DNA from: Gammaproteobacteria bacterium
Lineage (GTDB): Bacteria > Pseudomonadota > Gammaproteobacteria > SZUA-229
Reading direction: 5' to 3'
NCBI GenBank assembly: GCA_029287815.1
Contig: JARFQK010000422.1
Location: 1-6,054 of the forward strand
DNA: 6,054 nucleotides
The first letter of the stretch is position 1; each line of letters opens with the position of its first letter. Both the position numbers and the translations under genes were made by a program. This document shows positions 1 through 4,165 of this stretch, piece by piece. The notes under the pieces are model-generated. The model saw only the letters and a program-made list of their open reading frames with translations. It had not been told where the DNA came from and searched no databases.

Positions 1-323
1 TCGTAAACGACCTTGAGCGAGGGATAATCAATCAGAATCGAGTGAATCGCCTCGGCGATCTCGGTGCTGCCGACCATGCCAATTTTTATCACATCGACCG
101 GCATGTCTTCGAGCACCGCACGCGCCTGTTCGATGATCAGATCGGGTGGCATTGGTGCGAACGACATGACATCCTGCGTGTCCTGCACGGTTGCGGCTGT
201 GATCACAGGCGCGCATAGTGCGCCCTGGCTGCTGATCGCTTCGATGTCGGCGAGAATACCAGCACCACCTGAGGGATCCAGTCCGGAGAAACAGAGTACA
301 ACGGGTGTTTTGCTTTCGGTCAC
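1..323 (-). CDS. thiD: Hydroxymethylpyrimidine/phosphomethylpyrimidine kinase ThiD, N-terminal part
   Basis: ThiD phosphorylates 4-amino-5-hydroxymethyl-2-methylpyrimidine (HMP) and then HMP-phosphate in the cytoplasm, giving the pyrimidine half of thiamine. About 107 codons are present; the gene runs off the left edge (the full family is about 260-270 aa). Visible family signatures are SGLDPSGGAGILADIEA (residues 13-29, the ribokinase-fold nucleotide and substrate loop), VITAATVQDT (40-49, with the conserved Gln seen in ThiD active sites) and VIKIGMVGS (78-86). The start is GTG at 323-321: an in-frame TAA lies four codons upstream and no ATG lies between. An AGGA at 340-337 sits 13 nt from the GTG, which is long for a Shine-Dalgarno site. 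It is divergent from the rubredoxin gene. Identification as a ThiD-family kinase is firm. Whether a ThiE domain is fused downstream cannot be seen. Confidence 0.92.
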   Translation of the reverse strand, partial: MTESKTPVVLCFSGLDPSGGAGILADIEAISSQGALCAPVITAATVQDTQDVMSFAPMPPDLIIEQARAVLEDMPVDVIKIGMVGSTEIAEAIHSILIDYPSLKVVY

Positions 324-329
324 GAGCTT

Positions 330-357
330 AGTTTATTCCTGATTGCAGGTATGGCAA
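330..357 (-). promoter_or_regulatory. Candidate sigma70 promoter for thiD
   Basis: On the minus strand, TTGCCA (357-352) and TAAACT (335-330) are separated by 16 nt. They match the -35 consensus at 5 of 6 positions and the -10 consensus at 4 of 6. The predicted transcription start would fall close to the GTG start codon at 323, implying a very short or absent leader. Pattern match only. Confidence 0.35.
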
Positions 358-458
358 GTCTCTCTGTTTTGGGGTAGTGAAGCCGTCTCTGAGCGCAGCA
401 GCTGATCGGCTTCGGACTTGTGATTCATTCCTGTGGTTTCTTTGCTTATTTGGACGTG

Positions 459-464
459 TACAAT
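459..464 (+). promoter_or_regulatory. Candidate -10 element for the rubredoxin gene
   Basis: TACAAT matches TATAAT at 5 of 6 positions and lies about 30 nt before the rubredoxin ATG, giving a leader of roughly 24 nt. No good -35 box lies at standard distance (the best is TTTCTT at 437-442), so the promoter may depend on an activator, or the call may be wrong. Confidence 0.35.
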
Positions 465-494
465 AACGCATCTTTTAGACAATGGGAAATATTA

Positions 495-668
495 ATGGCA
501 TCTAGAAAATGGGTTTGTATAGTCTGCGGATACGTCTACGATGAGGAGGCCGGTGATCCTGATCACGGCATCGAACCTGGCACTGCCTGGGAGGATGTGC
601 CTGAGGACTGGGAATGTCCTGACTGTGGCGCCGCCAAAACCGATTTCGAGATGGAGGCGCTGGATTAG
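495..668 (+). CDS. Rubredoxin
   Basis: This is a small cytoplasmic one-electron carrier with a single iron held by four cysteines. The protein is 57 aa, the usual size of a short rubredoxin. Both metal-binding knuckles are intact: CIVCGY (Cys8, Cys11) and CPDCGA (Cys41, Cys44). Between them lie the family landmarks YVYDEEAGDPDHGIEPGT (13-30) and the aromatic core W32, W39 and F51. I chose the ATG at 495 because rubredoxins start a few residues before the first knuckle and GGGAA (484-488) lies 6 nt upstream. The earlier in-frame ATG at 420 would add 25 residues without homology. The gene is divergent from thiD and 9 nt before the dehydrogenase gene, so the two plus-strand genes are probably one transcript. 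Its redox partner cannot be named from this window. Confidence 0.97.
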   Translation: MASRKWVCIVCGYVYDEEAGDPDHGIEPGTAWEDVPEDWECPDCGAAKTDFEMEALD

Positions 669-677
669 TCGAACGTT

Positions 678-1649
678 ATGATGGATGGAGGTAGTTGGAA
701 TGCGGCTTTCCTCGACCTCGATTCGGTTGGTCGCGCAGACCTGGACATGGCGATGCTCACATCGGCCGTGGACAGCTGGCAGTGGCATGGTCTGGTAAGC
801 GCGAAGGAGCTCGCGAAGGTGCTGGCCGATGTCGACGTAGTCGTCAGTAACAAGGTGGTGTTGAACGATCAGTACCTGTCTGAAGCGAAACGACTGAAGT
901 TGGTTTGTGTCGCTGCCACCGGAACCAATAATATCGATCTTGCCTCAGCGGCCAGGAACAATATCACCGTCTGCAACGTGCGCGGCTATGCTACCGCGTC
1001 GGTCGTGCAGCACGTGTTCTCGTTGCTGTTGGCGTTGACTACCCGATTGTCTGAATACACTGATGCGGTCAAGCGCGGTGAATGGAGTCGCAGCCGGTTC
1101 TTCTGCCTGCTGGACTATCCAGTGCGCGAGCTTGCCGGTAAAACCATCGGTATTGTCGGCTACGGTGAGATCGGCAAGGCGGTGGCTGGTATCGCCGAAG
1201 CCCTGGGTATGAGGGTGCTGCTGGCGAGACGTAATCTGCAGGATGACAGACCGGAACGCATCGCCCTGCACCAACTGTTGCCACAGGTTGACGTGCTGTC
1301 CTTGCATTGCCCACTCACGCAGGAAAACCGTGGCTTGATTGCTGCCGATGAGTTGGCATTGATGAAAGCCGATGCGGTACTGATCAATGCCGCTCGTGGT
1401 GGCTTGGTTGATGAACAGGCTTTGCTTGATGCATTGTTAACACGGCAAATCGGTGGCGCTGGACTGGATGTGCTGCGCGAGGAGCCACCACCCGAGGATG
1501 ATCCGCTGCTTTCCGCGAATTTACCAAATCTGGTCATCACGCCACATATCGCGTGGATCAGCCGCGAATCCAGGCAGCGCCTGATCAACGAAATTGCGTT
1601 GAATATCGAGGCATTCAAAGCAGGCCAGCCACGGAACCAGGTCGTTTAA
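678..1649 (+). CDS. D-2-hydroxyacid dehydrogenase (hydroxypyruvate/glycerate reductase-like)
   Basis: This is an NAD(P)-dependent oxidoreductase of the D-isomer 2-hydroxyacid family. HprA-like enzymes interconvert 2-oxo acids such as hydroxypyruvate with D-2-hydroxy acids; the substrate here is not proven. The 323-aa length is normal. Visible elements are the substrate-domain segment VAATGTNNIDLASA (78-91), VRGYATASVVQHVFSLLLAL (101-120), the Rossmann loop GYGEIG (161-166), INAARGG with catalytic Arg240, GLDVLREEPP with Glu269, and TPHIAW with catalytic His290. The second Rossmann strand ends LLARRN (181-186), without the usual acidic residue, which suggests NADPH preference (inference). ATG is at 678 with another at 681. 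No ribosome site precedes them, while GGAGGT lies inside the gene at 687-692, so the exact N-terminus is uncertain. It follows the rubredoxin gene by 9 nt. Confidence 0.93.
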   Translation: MMDGGSWNAAFLDLDSVGRADLDMAMLTSAVDSWQWHGLVSAKELAKVLADVDVVVSNKVVLNDQYLSEAKRLKLVCVAATGTNNIDLASAARNNITVCNVRGYATASVVQHVFSLLLALTTRLSEYTDAVKRGEWSRSRFFCLLDYPVRELAGKTIGIVGYGEIGKAVAGIAEALGMRVLLARRNLQDDRPERIALHQLLPQVDVLSLHCPLTQENRGLIAADELALMKADAVLINAARGGLVDEQALLDALLTRQIGGAGLDVLREEPPPEDDPLLSANLPNLVITPHIAWISRESRQRLINEIALNIEAFKAGQPRNQVV

Positions 1650-1657
1650 GTGTTTTG

Positions 1658-1685
1658 AACCGCAAAGGCGCAGAGTACGCAGAGG
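1658..1685 (+). repeat. CGCAAAGG-type repeat tract, copy 1
   Basis: The tract begins AACCGCAAAGGCGCAGAG, 9 nt after the dehydrogenase stop codon. It consists of 8-9-nt units, each starting CGCA and ending in a purine run (CGCAAAGG, CGCAGAGTA, CGCAGAGG). Related tracts recur at 1822-1840, 1850-1883 and 2046-2076. Confidence 0.7.
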
Positions 1686-1722
1686 CAAAAGGGTTTGGGG
1701 TGGTGCGGTCTCAAGCACTACT

Positions 1723-1790
1723 CGTAGGAGCGGCTTGAGCCGCGAACGTTCCACGGAACCGCCAGCAATTCGCGGCTGAAGCCGCTTACG
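1723..1790. repeat. REP-like inverted pair of palindromes (BIME-like)
   Basis: The left arm is 1723-1746 and the right arm 1769-1790. The arms are inverted copies that match at 21 of 22 aligned bases, the left carrying two extra G. Each arm is also a palindrome: GCGGCTTGAGCCGC (1730-1743) and GCGGCTGAAGCCGC (1772-1785). The spacer holds a third palindrome, GTTCCACGGAAC (1748-1759). The DNA or RNA could therefore fold as one long cruciform or as three small hairpins. A GTAGGAGCGGCTT...GCCGC core is typical of gammaproteobacterial REP sequences, and location between convergent genes is also typical. No U-run follows on either strand, so it is not a standard terminator. Confidence 0.75.
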
Positions 1791-1821
1791 ATAAAATCTT
1801 AACGATCACCCAAACCAAATT

Positions 1822-1840
1822 AGCTTAGCGTCCTTAGCGC
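1822..1840 (-). repeat. CGCAAAGG-type repeat tract, inverted diverged copy
   Basis: Read on the minus strand it is GCGCTAAGGACGCTAAGCT, the same 8-9-nt periodic design with CTAAG in place of CAAAG. GCGTCCTT (1828-1835) is an exact inverted match to AAGGACGC (1872-1879) in the next tract, so the two could pair around the TTTTGATCTA between them. Confidence 0.5.
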
Positions 1841-1849
1841 TTTTGATCT

Positions 1850-1883
1850 AACGCAAAGGCGCGAAGACGCAAAGGACGCAGAG
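1850..1883 (+). repeat. CGCAAAGG-type repeat tract, copy 2
   Basis: Units ACGCAAAGG, CGCGAAG, ACGCAAAGG and ACGCAGAG follow one another. This is the same periodic sequence as 1658-1685 and forms the left end of the possible composite element. Confidence 0.65.
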
Positions 1884-1911
1884 ATGATTGAGTGTTGTCG
1901 CGAGCCTGACC

Positions 1912-1947
1912 GAGATTGCCGCGTCGCTGTCGCTCCTCGCAATGACG
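1912..1947 (+). repeat. CATTGCGAG-type dispersed repeat, long copy A
   Basis: This 36-nt unit starts GAGATTGCCGCGTCGCTG and ends CTCGCAATGACG. It matches copy B (2004-2039) at 33 of 36 positions. Read on the other strand it is the CGTCATTGCGAGGAGCGA... type repeat that I recall from many bacterial genomes. Confidence 0.75.
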
Positions 1948-1960
1948 CCTTGCTCTTGGC

Positions 1961-1980
1961 CATTGCGAGCGAAGCAATCT
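1961..1980 (-). repeat. CATTGCGAG-type dispersed repeat, short inverted copy
   Basis: CATTGCGAGCGAAGCAATCT is the inverted short form of the same family. Its ends can pair with copy A: AGATTGC (1913-1919) with GCAATCT (1974-1980), and TCGCAATG (1937-1944) with CATTGCGA (1961-1968). This gives a stem of about 68 nt with an internal bulge. Confidence 0.7.
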
Positions 1981-2003
1981 TTCGATACTCACGCAAGATT
2001 TCA

Positions 2004-2039
2004 GAGGTTGCCGCGTCGCTGTTGCTCCTCGCATTGACG
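2004..2039 (+). repeat. CATTGCGAG-type dispersed repeat, long copy B
   Basis: A direct repeat of copy A, offset by 92 nt and differing at three positions (unit positions 4, 20 and 31). It starts GAGGTTGCCGCGTCGCTG and ends CTCGCATTGACG. Confidence 0.75.
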
Positions 2040-2045
2040 ATCAAG

Positions 2046-2076
2046 AACTTTGCGCCCTTTGCGCCTTTGCGGTTAA
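2046..2076 (-). repeat. CGCAAAGG-type repeat tract, inverted copy 3
   Basis: On the minus strand it reads TTAACCGCAAAGGCGCAAAG, followed by GGCGCAAAGTTC: three near-perfect CGCAAAGG units in the opposite orientation to copies 1 and 2. It begins about 7 nt past the yjbQ stop codon and includes the perfect palindrome GGTTAACC (2071-2078) at its edge. Confidence 0.65.
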
Positions 2077-2082
2077 CCCGAG

Positions 2083-2499
2083 CTATTCGCCGATTACGGT
2101 GACCGTCACCCGGCGTTGATGCGGGTGCGTGCGGTGCTCCCACAAATAGACGCCCTGCCAGGTGCCGAGAGTATCCCTGCCGTTGTTGACCGGAATCGAA
2201 AGTGCACTTTGCGTCAACACGGTACGAACGTGGGCCGGCATGTCGTCCGGGCCTTCGTCGGTATGCTGGAACATGCGGTCGCCATCGGGAACGATTTTTT
2301 TCATGAAGGTCTCCAGGTCCGATCGCACCGCAGGGTCAGCGTTTTCGCACAGAATCAATGAGGCACTGGTATGGTGTATGAAGATCTGGCAGATGCCCCG
2401 GGCAACGCCCGAATGCCGAATCACATGATCGATCTCGCGGCTGATATCGAGCGTGCCGCGTCCACTCGTGGTGAACCGAAGCTGTTGTTGGTGGACCAT
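2083..2499 (-). CDS. yjbQ: YjbQ/UPF0047 family protein (secondary thiamine-phosphate synthase)
   Basis: This is a small cytoplasmic protein of 138 aa, the normal family length. E. coli YjbQ has weak thiamine phosphate synthase activity in the literature, but the main physiological role of the family is unsettled. Visible conserved blocks are IFIHHTSASLIL (39-50), ENAD (52-55), FQHTDEGPDDMPAHV (77-91), which carries the His/Asp cluster of the presumed active site, and LGTWQGVYLWEHR (111-123). The pattern of His42, His43, His79, His90, Trp114 and His122 is complete, so the protein looks intact. It is the last gene of the minus-strand cluster, starting 7 nt after the acyltransferase stop. No strong ribosome site is seen, which suggests translational coupling. 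Its 3' end abuts the repeat region. Confidence 0.92.
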   Translation of the reverse strand: MVHQQQLRFTTSGRGTLDISREIDHVIRHSGVARGICQIFIHHTSASLILCENADPAVRSDLETFMKKIVPDGDRMFQHTDEGPDDMPAHVRTVLTQSALSIPVNNGRDTLGTWQGVYLWEHRTHPHQRRVTVTVIGE

Positions 2500-2506
2500 A
2501 GACGGA

Positions 2507-3301
2507 CTATTGCGATATCTGACTGGATTCTGGCCCTAGGTCGGCTGCTGCAACGTAGTCCGGGGAGCTTTCGATAAGCCGGCGCACTGTGGACTCGGCG
2601 TAGCGAGCAAGGTCATCGCGGCTTTTGTTCGCTGCGCTAACCGCCTCGGCAAAGAAAAGCTCCACTTCGAGTTGTCTGGAGCTGATCAGTCGTTTTGCAG
2701 CGTCCGCAAATGATATGTCGTCTGTCATCAGTGCATCTGAATGCACCCTGTTGCCCTCGGGGCAGGGATAGCGGATTGCGACCGGTTGTACGTAACTGCT
2801 GCTGTCGACCGCGCTCTGCATCAGCCGGCTATGAAATCTCCGGACGCGGCCATCGGTGATGGTGCCTTCGGCGAACAGCATCACGTTATGCCCCTCTGCC
2901 AAGGCTTCAGCCATGGCTTTGTTGGCATTACTGGCCGCTTGTCGACCACCGCGAGGTATGTACAAAGTGCCGGCGCGAGTCGCAAGCCAGCCGAGCAGAG
3001 GCCAGCGTTTCACTTCGACTTTCGACAGGAAACGGACCGGCAGGACGCTACCGAGCGCGGTAATATCGAATGGTGAGACATGATTGCTGATAAACAGGGT
3101 AGCTTCCTGGCGCGGTGTGCCGTAGACGCTGATCTTGACATCGAGGCTGTTCGCAATATTGCGGTGCCACCAGCGGGTCACATGGCTTTGCAGGCCTTTG
3201 GGCGGCAGCGTGCCGCGTTGAAAGAACAGCGTGAAAATACTACCAGTTGTCACAACCAGACTGAGCAGCACCAGTCGGTAGCTGATTCTGATTCGATGCA
3301 T
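2507..3301 (-). CDS. plsC: 1-acyl-sn-glycerol-3-phosphate acyltransferase (PlsC family)
   Basis: This is a membrane-associated enzyme expected to move an acyl chain onto lysophosphatidic acid to make phosphatidic acid. It is 264 aa, normal for the family. A hydrophobic N-terminal segment (about residues 8-27) should anchor it in the inner membrane. The catalytic HX4D motif is intact in NHVSPFDI (His74, Asp79). YIPRG (114-118) and VQPVAIRY (171-178) correspond to the later conserved blocks. The glycerol-phosphate binding motif, normally FPEGT, is FAEGT here (143-147), followed by ITDGRVRRFHSRLMQSAVD as in the OlsA/PlsC-like branch. An OlsA-like role in ornithine lipid synthesis is possible, but no olsB is visible. 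It lies 11 nt after nadC and 7 nt before yjbQ. Confidence 0.92.
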   Translation of the reverse strand: MHRIRISYRLVLLSLVVTTGSIFTLFFQRGTLPPKGLQSHVTRWWHRNIANSLDVKISVYGTPRQEATLFISNHVSPFDITALGSVLPVRFLSKVEVKRWPLLGWLATRAGTLYIPRGGRQAASNANKAMAEALAEGHNVMLFAEGTITDGRVRRFHSRLMQSAVDSSSYVQPVAIRYPCPEGNRVHSDALMTDDISFADAAKRLISSRQLEVELFFAEAVSAANKSRDDLARYAESTVRRLIESSPDYVAAADLGPESSQISQ

Positions 3302-3312
3302 ACCTACACAAA

Positions 3313-4146
3313 TTACATAGTGAAGCGCATTGAAAGATCGATCGCAATGATGTCCTTGGTCAATGCGCCAGTCGAAATAAAATCCACACCGGTGCTGGCG
3401 TAATCGCGGATATTTTCCAGGGTTATGCCGCCCGACGCTTCCAGCAAGATTTTACCATGACAGCGTTCGACTGCGTGTCGTGTTTCATCCAGTGTGAAAT
3501 TATCGAGCAGCACGCGGTCCGCGCCAGCAGTCAGTGCCTGCTCGAGCTGGGACAGCGATTCGACTTCAATTTCGACCGAGTAGCCGGGGCTATGGAAACG
3601 TGCCTGCTCCACCGCCGATGCGATACTGCCGGCCGCCAGAATGTGGTTCTCCTTGATCAGGATTGCATCGAACAGGCCCATGCGGTGGTTTTGGCAGCCA
3701 CCACAAGCGACCGCATATTTTTGCGCTGCGCGCAGACCCGGTATGGTCTTGCGGGTATCGAGCACAACGGCTTCGGTGCCCGCGACCGCACGCGCGTAGC
3801 GAGACGCGAGCGTCGCCGTCCCCGACAAGGTCTGGATGAAATTCAGCGCAGTGCGTTCGCCGGTCAGCAGTGATCGGGACGGTCCGCTGAGGCTGCAGAG
3901 GGTGTCATCGGCGGCAGCCTCGTCGCCATCATCGATATGCCATTCGATATATACCTGGTCATCGATCTGGCGGTATACCTCTTCAAACCAGTCCATGCCG
4001 CAGAAAACACAGGCTTCGCGGCTGATCACGCTGGCGAGCGACACCGCATCCGCGGGTATCAACGCGGCGGTAAGGTCGCCGTCACCGATGTCTTCACGCA
4101 ACGCAATGTGGACGGTCTCTTCGATCGAGCTGGGGACAACAGGCAT
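3313..4146 (-). CDS. nadC: Nicotinate-nucleotide pyrophosphorylase (quinolinate phosphoribosyltransferase)
   Basis: NadC converts quinolinate and phosphoribosyl pyrophosphate to nicotinate mononucleotide, CO2 and PPi, the third step of de novo NAD synthesis, in the cytoplasm. The 277-aa protein carries the whole family signature: LREDIGDGDLTAALI (16-30), SLLTGERTALNFIQ (92-105), LDTRKTIPGLRAAQKYAV (129-146) with the substrate-binding Arg and Lys, CGGCQNHRMGLFD (148-160), IKENHI (164-169), EIEVES (192-197), LLDNF (213-217), EASGGI (236-241) and GVDFISTGALTK (253-264). The ATG at 4146 lies 19 nt after the argA stop. It is the second gene of the minus-strand cluster. A short inverted repeat (CCCCT/AGGGG, 4163-4177) spans the argA stop just before it. 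Function is certain at family level. Confidence 0.98.
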   Translation of the reverse strand: MPVVPSSIEETVHIALREDIGDGDLTAALIPADAVSLASVISREACVFCGMDWFEEVYRQIDDQVYIEWHIDDGDEAAADDTLCSLSGPSRSLLTGERTALNFIQTLSGTATLASRYARAVAGTEAVVLDTRKTIPGLRAAQKYAVACGGCQNHRMGLFDAILIKENHILAAGSIASAVEQARFHSPGYSVEIEVESLSQLEQALTAGADRVLLDNFTLDETRHAVERCHGKILLEASGGITLENIRDYASTGVDFISTGALTKDIIAIDLSMRFTM

Positions 4147-4165
4147 GATTGCTTGACTCTCGCCC

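Larger units (their letters stand above)
1848..2078. repeat. Possible composite element with CGCAAAGG-type inverted ends
   Basis: The left end (from 1849) reads AACGCAAAGGCGCGAAGACG. The right end, on the minus strand from about 2076, reads AACCGCAAAGGCGCAAAGGG. Over about 26 aligned bases the two ends match at about 22 positions with one gap. Between them lie the three copies of the CATTGCGAG-type repeat. The layout resembles a miniature non-autonomous element or a nested insertion of one repeat family into another. No target duplication can be recognised and no transposase is present, so mobility is inference. Confidence 0.4.
1650..2082. other. Gene-free convergent intergenic region filled with repeats
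   Basis: This 433-bp stretch lies between the 3' ends of the dehydrogenase (plus strand) and yjbQ (minus strand). Nearly all of it is built from three kinds of short repeat, listed separately. Open frames exist on both strands, but their translations are read-through of the repeats (for example RGATATRQ and CEERQRRGN) and resemble no protein family. They have no ribosome sites and are not called as genes. No U-tract terminator is obvious; the hairpins may do that work for the two converging transcripts. Confidence 0.8.

Noticed and set aside
420..494. Longer rubredoxin with a 25-residue N-terminal extension
   Set aside because: The extension has no homology to rubredoxins, overlaps the candidate -10 element, and lacks a ribosome site at 420, whereas GGGAA precedes the ATG at 495.
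1791..1800. Rho-independent terminator after the REP-like hairpins
   Set aside because: The bases after the stem (ATAAAATCTT) contain no U-run on the plus strand, and the minus-strand side has none either.
1912..2039. CRISPR-like direct repeats (two 36-mers, 33 of 36 identical)
   Set aside because: Only two direct copies plus one inverted short copy are present, the apparent spacer contains that inverted copy, and the unit matches a widely dispersed palindromic repeat. No cas gene is present.
1820..2143. Open frames on both strands across the repeat region (up to 107 aa)
   Set aside because: The translations are repeat-derived and Arg-rich (RGATATRQ-type), have no ribosome site, and overlap the end of yjbQ in another frame. 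They are typical spurious ORFs.
3457..3873. 138-aa plus-strand open frame inside nadC
   Set aside because: It is antisense to conserved NadC motifs and is a coding shadow.
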